In this document: piece by piece, positions 1 through 9,905 of the stretch
Layout of the letters: every line of letters begins with the position of its first letter
Position numbering within the stretch: position 1 is the first letter of the stretch
Origin: Crossaster papposus
Lineage: Eukaryota; Echinodermata; Asteroidea; Velatida; Solasteridae
Length of the DNA stretch: 64,000 bases
NCBI GenBank assembly: GCA_037893245.1
Contig: JBAIAA010000098.1
Coordinates: 333,120-397,119 of the forward strand
Reading direction: 5' to 3'
Translations under genes and position numbers: made by a program
The notes under the pieces: generated by a model
The model's input: the letters and a program-made list of their open reading frames with translations, nothing else
Database searches by the model: none
Told to the model about the DNA's origin: nothing

Positions 1-165
1 ACTGATGTTCACTCGGTTCGGGAACCGTTGAGGGTGGTTGGCCCCGGTGTGCTGGATAGCCGGGCTAGATAGCCCTTTCGCTGGACTATGTTGTTCTCTA
101 ACACAATGACTGCTAGATGGACCTTGCAGTAGACCCAATCGGATTCGCAGTTTGCTTCCTATTCA
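1..165. repeat. Flank duplicated at 27105-27330
   Basis: This stretch begins ACTGATGTTCACTCGG and is nearly the same as 27105-27330, including the GGATAGCCGGGCTAGATAG core. The other copy has that core twice in tandem. It lies just outside the apparent 3' end of the retrotransposon that follows in both places, so either the element extends further than it seems or the two copies arose by duplication of a larger segment. Confidence 0.7.
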
Positions 166-2697
166 AGTTTCAAGTTTATTCACACACGTATTTCAATGTT
201 GGCAACAACAAAACAATCATTACAAGTAAGCACAATATAAATACAAACAGTTAATTAAATGATAATGTGAAAATTAAACTACTAAGTGTAGAAAAAAAGA
301 ACATGTCAACATTGAGGAAAAAGAAGAAGCCGAAGCTTTTATTCCTTTCCCTATCCCCCACCCTTACCCCAACCCAGACACATTAACTACGGACAACATA
401 CAAGGACTACAATAAACAATTACACTTTACAGGAGATCAGGCCAAATAATAAATTAATTAATTACCATCATTGAGCAAGTTAAGTTTGATTTTTTTTCCT
501 AAAAATATACAGAGAACAAGACTGCTCGACATCCGTCAGACTATTCCAAAATTTGATTCCACGTTGTTTGGGACTATTTTTTTAAATAAAGATGTACGGT
601 TAAAATGTTGATACAAAAGTTTTCGAGATGTACTTCTAGTTACATAACAATGAACATCTGAGGTTAAAATGAAAAGATGATTAAAGCAATGGGGTAATAA
701 ATTATTCATTAGTTTAAACATAAATATGCCAAGATTAAAATAATAAATATTAGTCAACTTAAGCAGGTTCAAATGGGCAAATAGAGGAGTTGTGTGATCC
801 AAATAACCTGCTTTAGAAATAATACGTACAGCTCTTTTTTTTGTAAGAGAAATTATTTATTATGTTGAGAAATTGAGCCACCCCAGACAATAACTGAATA
901 ATTTAAATAAGAAAGTATGAACGAATTATACAATGTTAATAAAACATTACTGGGAAGAATTGGCTTCAATCGATTCATAACACCAATCTTTTTAGAGACC
1001 TTAGTACTAGTAGCCAAAGTATTGATATGATTAGACCAACTTAAATGACTATCAATGTTAATACCTAAAAGGTTGGTATTGGAAACTTGTTGAAGAATGA
1101 TACCATTTAATACCAAGGGAACAGTTTGAGAATATTTACAATTACCAGAACTGAAAATAATATAATTTGTTTTGAAGAGATTGACAGATAATTTATTAGA
1201 TAACAACCCTTAACAAGTTTAACATTTAAGTTTTGAATACCAGTATTAATATCATTATGGTCATACAATAAACTTGTATCGTCTGCAAATAAACAAAATG
1301 AAATAATTTTCGAAGAATTACAAATATCGTTTATGTAAATAAGAAATAATAATGGGCCCAACACAGAACCTTGAGGTACGCCACATGAAATATATTGATC
1401 CATGGAGATGGCAGAATTGTAACACACAAATTGCTTTCTATTACAAAGATAACTTTTAAACCATTCCAAAGCAATACCACGTATACCATACTGGTCTAAT
1501 TTCCGAATGAGGATGTCATGATTAACCGTGTCAAAAGCCTTTGACAGGTCCAAAACAATTCCAATAGATAGTTTCTTATTATCAATGGCACCAAGTATTT
1601 TATTAACAACCTGAACTATAGTCATCTCGGTGGACCTATTTTTCCTAAAACCAAATTGAGAATCAGACAATATACCATTTTTGTCCACAAATGATATGAG
1701 ATGATTAAAAATCTTCTTCTCAAACACTTTACTGTAAATTGACAAGATTGATATGGGTCTGTAATTTCCAATTTCATTCTTATTTCATTTTTGTGTATAT
1801 AGCCGGGAACGACTTTGCCAATCTTTAATCCATCAGGGATTATTCCTGAAGTAATAGATTTGTTAACAATAAGGGCAAGTGGCTTGGCCAAGGAATATTT
1901 AGCTTTTTGTTTAGTACAATAGAACTAATACAGTCCCATCCTGGTGCCTTACTGCTGGACATTTTACTAATAATATCTATTATTTCTTCTTGTAAAATGG
2001 GAATAAAGAAAACAGAATTCGAACATCTATCATTAAGGTAGAACTCGAAAGTTGTATCAGGAGTCGGAAGCTGACTAGCAATATTATTACCAATATTAAC
2101 AAAGTAATTATTAAATGTATCAGCTATATTTCTATCACCGTGGACTTCATTATTATCACAGACAAAACAAGATGGATTATGCTTAGATTGAGATTTGTTT
2201 AGCAAGGAATTAATAAGTTTCCAGTACCTTTGATGTTCGATTTTTCGTGGTTAAATCTAAAACTAAAATAGTTTTTCTTAGCTAGTTTATACAAGCTATT
2301 GAGTTTATTTCTAAATTTCGTATAACAGGTTTTATTTTGTATAGAATGTTTTCAAATACTGTTTGTATAAATAATTCTGTTTTCTTATAGAGTTATAAAT
2401 ATCATTTGTTAACCAAGAAGATTTATGTTTGTTAAAATTAATATTGATTTCTACTTGGGGAAAATGATGATTATACAGTTTCGTAACATGATCAATAAAT
2501 ACATCGTACATTACGTTAACATCATAAGTTATTATGGGACTCCAGTCTGTCTCATTAAGATCAACAATAAACTGTTCAATGTTATCGTCAGAAAAGTCAC
2601 GATTAAAATTGGAGTCGGTATTAAACTGTTGTTTAATACTAGCTACCACCAAAAACACAGGCAAGTGATCACTTAAGTCGGTAACTAAGACTCCGGC
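165..2697 (-). mobile_element. Non-LTR retrotransposon, CR1/Jockey-like, copy A (5'-truncated)
   Basis: On the minus strand the sequence encodes a broken reverse transcriptase. The linker region reads FNNYFVNIG (about 2120-2090), then GFRKNRST (about 1660), AFDTVNHD (about 1530), the RT block GVPQGSVLGPLLFLIYIND (about 1385-1330) and the catalytic FADDTSLLYD (about 1290-1260). The frames are split by several frameshifts (pieces at 536-802, 853-1206, 1107-1745, 1622-1891, 1840-2205 and 2332-2664), so the copy is dead. The 3' end carries GTGTGAATAAACTTGAA, that is a poly(A)-signal-like AATAAA followed by a short TTGAA-type tail. The endonuclease part seen in copy B is missing, because homology to that copy stops at about 2697. 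Assignment to the CR1/Jockey group rests on the RT motifs and is not exact. Confidence 0.85.
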
Positions 2698-2867
2698 TTA
2701 AAAGTACTCAAATGGTGTTTAAAGCACACAGGAACATTTACATTCATTTCAAAAATAACCTAGCGAATGATTAGGCCAGATAAAAAACAAAACTAGTTTC
2801 TAGTCCAGATGATTTTTGCTTGATAGGGTCGTGTCATTATGATAATAATTAGACTCCACTAACTCTA

Positions 2868-3085
2868 CAAAAGAAGAAGAATTAGGATTGGTAGAAAAGT
2901 GCCGATGTGAATAAATTATGACTCAGATTTTATTTATTTTAAAACTTTTGTTGGAGCAAAAAAATTATCCACACGAGGATGAGAAACGATATATTCATGA
3001 TTTGGCCTTATAAAAAGCTTGCATGGATTAAAAATCTGGTTTGTCGTCTAGAAGAAAAAAGAAAAACCAATGTAGGTAATTGTCA
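2868..3085. repeat. Dispersed repeat, second copy at 6912-7125
   Basis: The two places share a long diverged stretch, including GGTAGAAAAGTG, GAGGATGAGAAACGATATAT, CTTATAAAAAGCTT and GTCGTCTAGAAGAAAAAA in the same order and orientation. No coding potential or terminal inverted repeat is evident. It is probably a piece of an unnamed transposon. Confidence 0.6.
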
Positions 3086-3156
3086 ACGATCATTCAAATG
3101 ACTAATCGTTGAAAATTACCTACATTGTTGTTTTTTAAGAGCCAAAGATTGCAAAC

Positions 3157-3508
3157 TAGACGTCTTGGTTGCAAGACGTCCAAATCGCGGTATGCAGCGC
3201 CCGTAGGCCACTGGCGTCCTTTAAAGTCTAACGTGGCCACGCCATGACCTTCAAATAGAACGTCTTGGCTAACTAACATAATCGCTCGAAAAATTCGCAT
3301 GCGCGTGTGACGTTGCGTGTACAATCGCGTGACTTAACATGGTCAAGTTTCTGTTACGTCACATAATTATGCACGCAACGTCAGACGCGCACGCAAATGC
3401 AACACAATTATGCTTTTAGAATTTTCCGAGCGATTGTTGGTTAGCCAAGACGTCCTATTTGAAGGTCAGCCTACGATACCGCGATTAGACGTCTTGCAAC
3501 TAAGACTA
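3157..3508. mobile_element. MITE with TAG...CTA termini and GACGTC-rich inverted ends
   Basis: The left end reads TAGACGTCTTGGTTGCAAGA. The right end read backwards gives TAGTCTTAGTTGCAAGACGT, followed on both sides by a shared TCGCGGTA. This is an imperfect terminal inverted repeat of about 35 bp. The ends match the larger element at 54727-55721. A 9-bp target duplication is not convincing here. The small open frames inside are chance. Confidence 0.6.
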
Positions 3509-4688
3509 CAAACTGATGTGCAATTTTCTCAATTTTTTTTTTTTTATATGTATTTGTATTGTATACCTTTATGTAACATTGTACTATGGATAAGCATTCA
3601 GCCATCGAGCTGATGTTTGATTTGTTTTGGCTTCGATTGTAAATTAGTGTATACACAAGAAATTTAGACAATTAAAGAACTTTTCATGAAACTGAATTAT
3701 TGTGTGTATCTTTTTATTATTAAGTGTGATTGAAGTCTGCAGTTAAAACTCCGTTTTTACGAACCTAATACTACTGGTTGGCACAAGTCCGGTATATTGG
3801 AAATAGAGGTAATGTTAACATTGTAAGGGTTTAGTGTTGCATTTTTGTTTTTAATTGGCTAACATTCGACTTTTTGCAAAATATTTAAACTGTAAGAGGG
3901 CTAGCCTTGCATTTTGATTAAAATGTAATCAAATTGTCATACAATGATAGTCAATGTTTCTCTATTCCTTTTAGAACTTTACGACGACTAACAGTGTTAA
4001 TAATAATACCTCTAGATATAGGCGCCACTCCAATTTGACATCTTTGCTTTCCCAGAAACAGATCTGCACTCATTAAGCCGCATTCTACTAATTAAAATAT
4101 ATATATATACACATGTATATATTTTTCCTTTAAACAATTTGTAAGGACACTAACCAGTTTTAAATCCTATATTCGTATTCTGTATATCCGTATCTATGTT
4201 TATATACTTTATTCACTTTAATATAATCTATAAAACAATAACCCTAGAATTGAAAGACACAATCCATCAGACTGCTGAAGCTAGATGTTAATTAATAGTC
4301 AACAGAAGATATTGATCATACATGGACACGTATATGTTAAAGCTTTAAATTTAATTTTTGAGAACACATTTAACTTGTACATAATCATTCATTAGAGTAC
4401 TACGATCCAAGTCGCAGAAAAGTAATAGATAGTCGTTATTTAGGACACACAACAAAATAACTCATTGCATCCCATTACTAATTACTTCTGTATACTTTAT
4501 TGTTTATCATCAGTTATACTAAATAGTATTATTAATACCACCCATTTTTAATTTTAAAGTTTTACACTGTTATAGTGGCCTTTGTCATTTTTTTTAAATA
4601 TAAAAGATACCGGTACATGTACATAATAAATGTCTTTAATAAATTATTTCAAAAACATTCCTCTAACCGACATGTCCTGTTCTCTTTA
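3509..4688. other. AT-rich spacer, no gene seen
   Basis: The stretch is AT-rich with short TA runs (about 4090-4120). No exon with splice sites, long frame or terminal repeat was recognised on either strand. Confidence 0.5.
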
Positions 4689-5030
4689 TTTTTCCTTTCA
4701 AAAATTATCCCCGTAAACCAGAAGATTTGTCTACCAAGATGGTTCATCTACCTTATAATCCCCTCTAAAAAATATCCCCCTAGCCAAAATGGTCCGTCCC
4801 CTCCATCTTTTTCTTTATACAAATTATCCTATTAACCAAGCGATTCGTCTACCAAGATGGTTCATCTACCTTATAATCCCCTGTAAAAATATTCCCCTAG
4901 CCAAAATGGTCCGTCCCCTCCATCTTTTTCTTTATACAAATTATCCTATTAACCAAGCGATTTGTCTACCATGATGGTTCATCTACCTTATAATCCCCTG
5001 TAAAAATATTCCCCTAGCCAAAATGATTTT
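4689..5030 (+). repeat. Tandem repeat of about 118 bp, three copies
   Basis: Three imperfect tandem copies each contain ACCAAGATGGTTCATCTACC, TTATAATCCCCT and CCCCTAGCCAAAATG. The last copy is cut off at about 5027. The open frames over this repeat (4575-4835 and 4789-4974) are by-products of the repeat and are not treated as genes. Confidence 0.75.
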
Positions 5031-5262
5031 GTCATGCTACTTCGCTGCGCTCATACGCAATCAAAAACAGTTTATTACTAATGGATGAAACTTACAGAAT
5101 GAAAGAAAATTAAACACTAATTTTTTTGAATCTCAGATGTTTTATTGAAAAAAGCATGGGAAAAGGGGCCGTCACATTGCGGCTACAATGAACATTGACA
5201 AAGAACAGGTCTGAAAGAAATGCTTTACCTCGAAAAAGACTACGGTCAGCAGGAAGTAATCG

Positions 5263-5500
5263 CTAAACAGCATCATTTTGTGAAATCCTTGCCCTCTTCC
5301 TAGACTCGAAATCCTTCAGTGCTGCTTCCTCAGCTGCTTGGACTCTTTTCCTTTGGTCTGCCGATAGGTCGTCAGGACCGTCCTTTTCCATATGCTGGAC
5401 GGTACCCCATCCGGCTTTGCTGTTGTCTGTGATGCAGATTTTTTGTTTTCTGTCTTTTATTGAGTCTTATTGCCTCGATGGCTGTGTCCGTGTTCCCTGT
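5263..5500 (-). pseudogene. C-terminal exon fragment of an unnamed repeat-associated protein
   Basis: After a plausible 3' splice site (GTTTCAG) at 5500, the minus strand reads GNTDTAIEAI in one frame. It then shifts frame and continues DRKQKICITDNSKAGWGTV, a charged stretch with PDDLSADQRKRVQAAEE, and SRKRARISQNDAV to a stop at 5263. The S-K-A-G-W-x-T-V block and the basic C-terminus resemble a protein type I associate with invertebrate repeat families, but I cannot name it. The internal frameshift suggests a decayed copy. No upstream exon was found. Confidence 0.35.
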
Positions 5501-5712
5501 CTGAAACATAGAAACTTTAATTTTGCCTAAATATATTTCAAGTTGGCCACAAAATTCATACTGTGCCGAGTTTCCTAGTCTGTTTAAATCTTTGGCCGCA
5601 AGCTTGTTTTTGATCTCTTTTAGGGTTTACTCGACCGATTTTTGATTAGAACTGTTGTTAAACTTATTGTCGACATATTCTTTAAACTTGTCGAATAGTG
5701 CATCTGTGTTAA

Positions 5713-6105
5713 TAAGCCATTTGCGCGTGTTAAATTTGAATAACATCTGGTACACTGACTTGCTTACACAGCTTGGCACAGTTTAACTTTAAATTCCCCA
5801 GACCAAAGACACTGTTGCCATATCACGTGATTCGGGGCAAGCCTTACGCGTCATACGCTAGCAACCCCCAGCTCTGGAATGGTCTGGTGTCTTTTTGCCA
5901 TTCTCACCCATTGTAAACAATATATTGGTGCTGAGCGTCTCTTACGTAACTATGCAAAAGCTTGCCCCGAATCACGTGATATAGCAACAGTGCATTTGGT
6001 CTGGAGAATTTAAAGTTAAACTGTGCCAAGCTGTGTGAACAAGTCAGTGTACCAGATATTATTTAAATTTAACTCGGGGTCACGCGCAAATGGCTTATTG
6101 AAGTA
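5713..6105. repeat. Foldback element with arms of about 140 bp
   Basis: The left arm (about 5713-5850) and right arm (about 5948-6105) are inverted copies. Both contain AAGCCATTTGCGCG, CACAGCTTGGCACAGTTTAA and ATCACGTGATTCGGGGCAAG, read in opposite directions. The loop is about 100 bp. The whole looks like a non-autonomous hairpin transposon. Confidence 0.75.
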
Positions 6106-6390
6106 GAATGGTCTCCGTGAGCCATTGCATTAATCGCTGTGGCACTCGGCCCAAAGTGTGATACCTGAACTGTCGTCTGTAGCCCGTAATGTATATACAT
6201 GTATAGTAAAACGCATTAGTGAATTCATTGAACAGGTAATCGGGCGAGTGGGAACACATAAGATCACCTGAGGAAAGACACGCCCGAGTACAATTATAAC
6301 GACACAAAAGAGATTGTCTGTGATCTGATCATCCAACTGAAACAAACTAAATTTTGTGTTCGTTCCCTGTCAATCCCGTCTTATTCCAAG

Positions 6391-6573
6391 GTCCTGACTC
6401 ACGTCAAAGACATCGAGCAACGCATGCAGGGAATTCTGAAGAACAAGAACAAGACGCGAGGGCTGCCTCTATCCATCGAGGGCCACGTCCATTACCTGCT
6501 ACAAGAAGTTACCACAGAAGCCAACCTAGCACAGATGTACTTTGGTTGGGCTGTGTTTATGGGAGGAAACTAA
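6391..6573 (+). CDS. ATR: ATR serine/threonine kinase, terminal exon (FATC domain)
   Basis: The exon follows a pyrimidine-rich acceptor (TTATTCCAAG at 6390) and codes for 60 residues to TAA at 6571-6573. It opens VLTHVKDIEQRMQGIL and continues GLPLSIEGHVHYLLQE, then NLAQMYFGWAVF. This is the extreme C-terminus of ATR, the PIKK-family DNA-damage checkpoint kinase, ending in the FATC domain whose Q-M-Y-x-G-W core is visible. FATC proteins normally stop a few residues after G-W. Here the chain runs on as AVFMGGN, about three residues longer than the vertebrate form I know. No other ATR exon was found upstream in the window, although 6.4 kb of it is available; that space is filled with transposons. 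The exon may be joined over a long intron, or it may be an orphan left by rearrangement. Confidence 0.85.
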   Translation, partial: VLTHVKDIEQRMQGILKNKNKTRGLPLSIEGHVHYLLQEVTTEANLAQMYFGWAVFMGGN

Positions 6574-7289
6574 TTGTAGATCACATCTAAGTTACATGGC
6601 TACGCTATTTACAAATCACTACCTATAGATGGGTGTTATACTGTCTTCAGAAACCCGTCAGTCTTCTATTGTATGCCATGTTACTCAATTCATATACCGG
6701 TGACTTTATAGCCAGGGACTGCACAGTTGTAGATTGCAACGCGATGGAGATTTAAAAAGCAAAATTGGGACACTGATGGAAGCCAAATTGGGACCGTGAA
6801 AATGGGTTAATCAAAACAGGAAAACATTTCTGGTTACGTGGCCACGCTAAAACTCTCTCCCCCATCCCTCCTCAACCCTCCGCCCCTCCCCTAACCCCAC
6901 CCCTCTGAATTGGTAGGATTAGTAGAAAAGTGCTGATGTGAAGATTTTTGACAATTTTTATTTGTTTAAAAACCTTTGTTGCAGCAAATAATTGATCCAC
7001 ATGAGGATGAGAAACGATATATTTTTTATTTGACCTTATAAAAAGCTTACATGGATTAAAGATTGTACCGGTCCCCCCTTGTTTATTTCATCTGGCTTGT
7101 CGTCTAGAAGAAAAAAAGGAAAATCAATGTACAAATAAACCACAAGAGAAACTGACTATGTAAATATGCATATTCAACAAATATGCAAATTCAGTTTCCC
7201 TTATGGTTTAGTTGTGTATTATTAGATAAAAAGTCGTATCCTTAATGAGTGATCCCCACAATGTCACTTCCAAGGTTGTATCGTAAAAT
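6574..7289. other. ATR downstream region with dispersed repeat
   Basis: This stretch holds the ATR 3' flank and then a diverged copy (about 6912-7125) of the repeat at 2868-3085. Beyond that nothing coding was seen. A short inverted motif around 7160-7185 (ATATGCATATTCAAC / ATATGCAAATTC) is too short to interpret. Confidence 0.5.
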
Positions 7290-8627
7290 TAGGTGTTTGT
7301 TTGTTTGTTTGTTTGTTTTATTTCCATTCATACAAAAAAAAGAAAATTGACATACAAAGTAGTAAATTACACTAGTATCATATAAAAAGGAAAGTATGGT
7401 ATGAATGGGGGTGACATCCGAGAGAAGGATAAGCCTTCTGTAGAGGAGCACCCAAGACTGCTGTCAAAATACAATTAGTCATTGATAGTAATACATGTAC
7501 AAACAATCCATTTCAGTCGCAATAACTCAAGGCAATTATAATGAAAAATGGTTTGATTTCATCTCACGATTAACTGAAAATACAAAAGTACTGCCTTGCT
7601 CCTCATAGACAAGAAAAACAATTTAGGTTGGTACATAGAAAATTTCTATACTTGTCTAAGTAAAATTCTTTTAAATGCTTCACAAACACCTTTTTAGACA
7701 AATACGTCAAGTCATTTTTTAAAGAAAATGGAAGAGAATTAACAATGGTTGGCAAAACATATCTATAATTAGCAGAAGCTATATCAAGTCTACCAGTACT
7801 TTGCAAATGAATAAGATTACTTTGACGGGTAGTGTACGAATGAATATCTTGGTTCAAAGGAAAAAACTTATCACAACTTAAATTTAGAGGAAGTAATTTG
7901 TGGGAATACTCATAATAGTGGGAAACAATTTTAAGATTATAAACATCAACAAGTTTGAGAATTTTGAACCTAGAACAAAGAGGTGAGGTATGGGCATTAT
8001 AATTGGCATGGCACGCATTTCTGATGCATTTCTTTTGCAGTGAAACAAGCCTGTTAAAAAGGGAAGGATAAATTCTAATCAAACCACCCCATGCCAAAAC
8101 CCCATAATTTAAATGCGAATTAACCAGTGCATTATAAATAGAAATACTATCTTTTATCCTCATAAATCTTTTGGTTTTATTGAGAATATAATTTGCTTTA
8201 GATATTTTGTTACAAACAGAAGAAACCTGTTCCTTCCAGAGCATATTTTTATCAGTCACAAGACCTAAAAACCTAGTACTGGAGACCTTTTTAAGAGAAC
8301 AATTCTCTAAAAATAATGTTATTTCTGGTAAGTACCGTTCCTTTTGCCTAGATGAATAACACATATAAAAGGTTTTATCTGGATGAACTCTCAACCTATT
8401 AGCTCTGAACCAGTCTTGTACAATCAATAAATCTCTGTTTACATCCATGGCTAATACATTCAAATCAACCCCAGAAGCAAGTAAGGTTGTATCATCAGCA
8501 AATAAAATAGGCTTTACAACAGAGCAACACGAAGGCATATCATTAACATAAATAAGAAATAATAATGGTCCAAGTGTTGAGCCTTGGGGAACCCCACAGT
8601 TAATCTCTTGATATTTCGAAACTACTC
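7290..8627 (-). mobile_element. Non-LTR retrotransposon, CR1/L2-like, 5'-truncated
   Basis: The minus strand encodes the second half of a reverse transcriptase and ends in a (CAAA)n tail at 7291-7318, typical of CR1/L2-group 3' ends. The element is truncated at about 8627, where it joins MITE-A sequence. It is a different family from copies A and B: its RT core reads INCGVPQGSTLGPLLFLIYV and FADDTTLLASG. Confidence 0.8.
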
Positions 8628-8712
8628 CTGAATTATCATGAATGGGCAAATTTGGGGGATGTATTTTATAGTAAATGTCGTTTAACTGACCTGTCCGAAG
8701 TTTTACAATCAT
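7603..8712 (-). CDS. Reverse transcriptase ORF, chimeric N-terminus from a MITE
   Basis: An uninterrupted 369-codon frame. From about residue 37 it carries RT palm motifs (CGVPQGSTLGPLLFLIYVND; FADDTTLLASG at about residue 73; FLGLVTDK thumb region) and the RT C-terminal region to the stop. The first 29 residues (MIVKLRTGQLNDIYYKIHPP...) are not RT. They are the antisense reading of the MITE-A copy that starts at 8628 and match the same DNA in the MITE copies at 15666 and 17859. The ATG therefore comes from the MITE. The RT finger domain and the endonuclease are missing, so the product should be inactive. The ORF is open by recency of insertion and is unlikely to be a working gene. Confidence 0.7.
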   Translation of the reverse strand: MIVKLRTGQLNDIYYKIHPPNLPIHDNSGVVSKYQEINCGVPQGSTLGPLLFLIYVNDMPSCCSVVKPILFADDTTLLASGVDLNVLAMDVNRDLLIVQDWFRANRLRVHPDKTFYMCYSSRQKERYLPEITLFLENCSLKKVSSTRFLGLVTDKNMLWKEQVSSVCNKISKANYILNKTKRFMRIKDSISIYNALVNSHLNYGVLAWGGLIRIYPSLFNRLVSLQKKCIRNACHANYNAHTSPLCSRFKILKLVDVYNLKIVSHYYEYSHKLLPLNLSCDKFFPLNQDIHSYTTRQSNLIHLQSTGRLDIASANYRYVLPTIVNSLPFSLKNDLTYLSKKVFVKHLKEFYLDKYRNFLCTNLNCFSCL

Positions 8713-8990
8713 GGATGCCGAGAAAAGCTCGAAAAACAGCGTTTGTTTTCAACTGGGGTCAAGCAGTTATTCTTATGTTATCTTTGTTTTTTCGCGATCG
8801 CCGTCCGGCGATCGCGAATTTTTTTTTATAAAATTTGATTTTTCGGAATAATTACAAGATATCTAGCGCAATCATTTTGCTGGATGCCAACAATCATTAT
8901 TTACTTTCAAATGAGTAAGATATTTCTTAACAATTCGGTAGTAAATATTGTGGATATCTGCAAATGGTGTAGGCCCTATCCTACCTTTAA
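8628..8990 (+). mobile_element. MITE-A, left end lost to RT insertion
   Basis: The right terminal repeat CCTACCTTTAA ends at 8990, and the internal palindrome CGCGATCGCCGTCCGGCGAT lies at about 8794. MITE-A has six copies in this window. Intact ends read AGGTAGGATACACCAT and its reverse complement, flanked by TTAA. The left terminus is absent here because the retrotransposon joins at 8627. In this copy GTGTAGGCCCTATCC shows a small insertion inside the right terminal repeat. Confidence 0.8.
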
Positions 8991-9698
8991 TAAAAGGTAC
9001 TTAATAGTGTGTGACAAATCTACTGATAGATAGATGCGAGGGTGCATATCGATAGTCATGATGTTATGATCAATCATGACAACATCATGATAACCAATTC
9101 CCTGCAGAAGTATCTACCCCACCCTCACCCCCAGTGCATAGCAGCTGGGATGCCATTATACCACAAATTTTGTCATGGGCTCATTAGTGAGGGGTTCTGG
9201 CAAAATAAGACGGAACTGGGCAGAGGTTGAAATGAGAATTGTCGGGTATCAGAAAAGAGAATAAAATCCTCCTTACAATACTGTATGTTGTGCTTCAAAG
9301 TTATGAATGTTTAAAGTTCACATTAATTATCAATATGTCGCAAAAGTAAAATGTTGAGAAAAAGGACTTAGAAATTTTGAGTTTTGAACATGATATGAAC
9401 AATTGTCAATTGTTTTCCCTGTAAAAACACTTTCATTCGACTATTTCCATAATATTTCTTGATTCAATATAGTTATTAGGCATAGCAAAGATTACAAATA
9501 TCAATAAATCTTTAAAAAAATTAATCACCCATTATCTAATATTTTGCAGTTGTCTTCACTATGCCCTGTGCCCAGTTCCGCTTCGCACCTTAAAGCACAT
9601 TGAGTTGCAAGTTTGGTTGTTTTTGTTTTCCCTTAGGGTCAACAACAAAAAACCTCCAAACCACAAATTAATAAAAGAAAAAGTTTCTAACGACTTAA
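8991..9698. other. Spacer, no gene seen
   Basis: Nothing recognisable apart from a short open frame at 9042-9230 without family resemblance. The repeated C-A-T-G-A-T words around 9050-9090 are local low complexity. Confidence 0.45.
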
Positions 9699-9905
9699 CC
9701 AGTTCGCGCCGGAATTATTGTAACATTCACCGAGCCGAGTCGCGGGGTTATTTTTAATAACGAAACTCGACCCGAGGCAGGTTCAGGCCGAATGTATCGG
9801 GAAGCACACCCATGACATTTCCGCCCTTGCTCGGTGCTGACAGACATTTCTGGCCTAGCTCGTGGCGTGTTTATGCGTCATCCGTTTTTAATCTCGGAAG
9901 TTAAT
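9699..9905 (-). mobile_element. MITE-B copy, second terminus degraded
   Basis: The element starts CCAGTTCGCGCCGG after TTAA and runs in the opposite orientation to the copies at 20378 and 38932. It shares GTTATTTTTAATAACGAAAC-type sequence, CAGGCCGAATG, ACACCCATGACATTTCCG and GCGTGTTTATGCGTCAT. The far terminal repeat is not recognisable. Confidence 0.65.
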
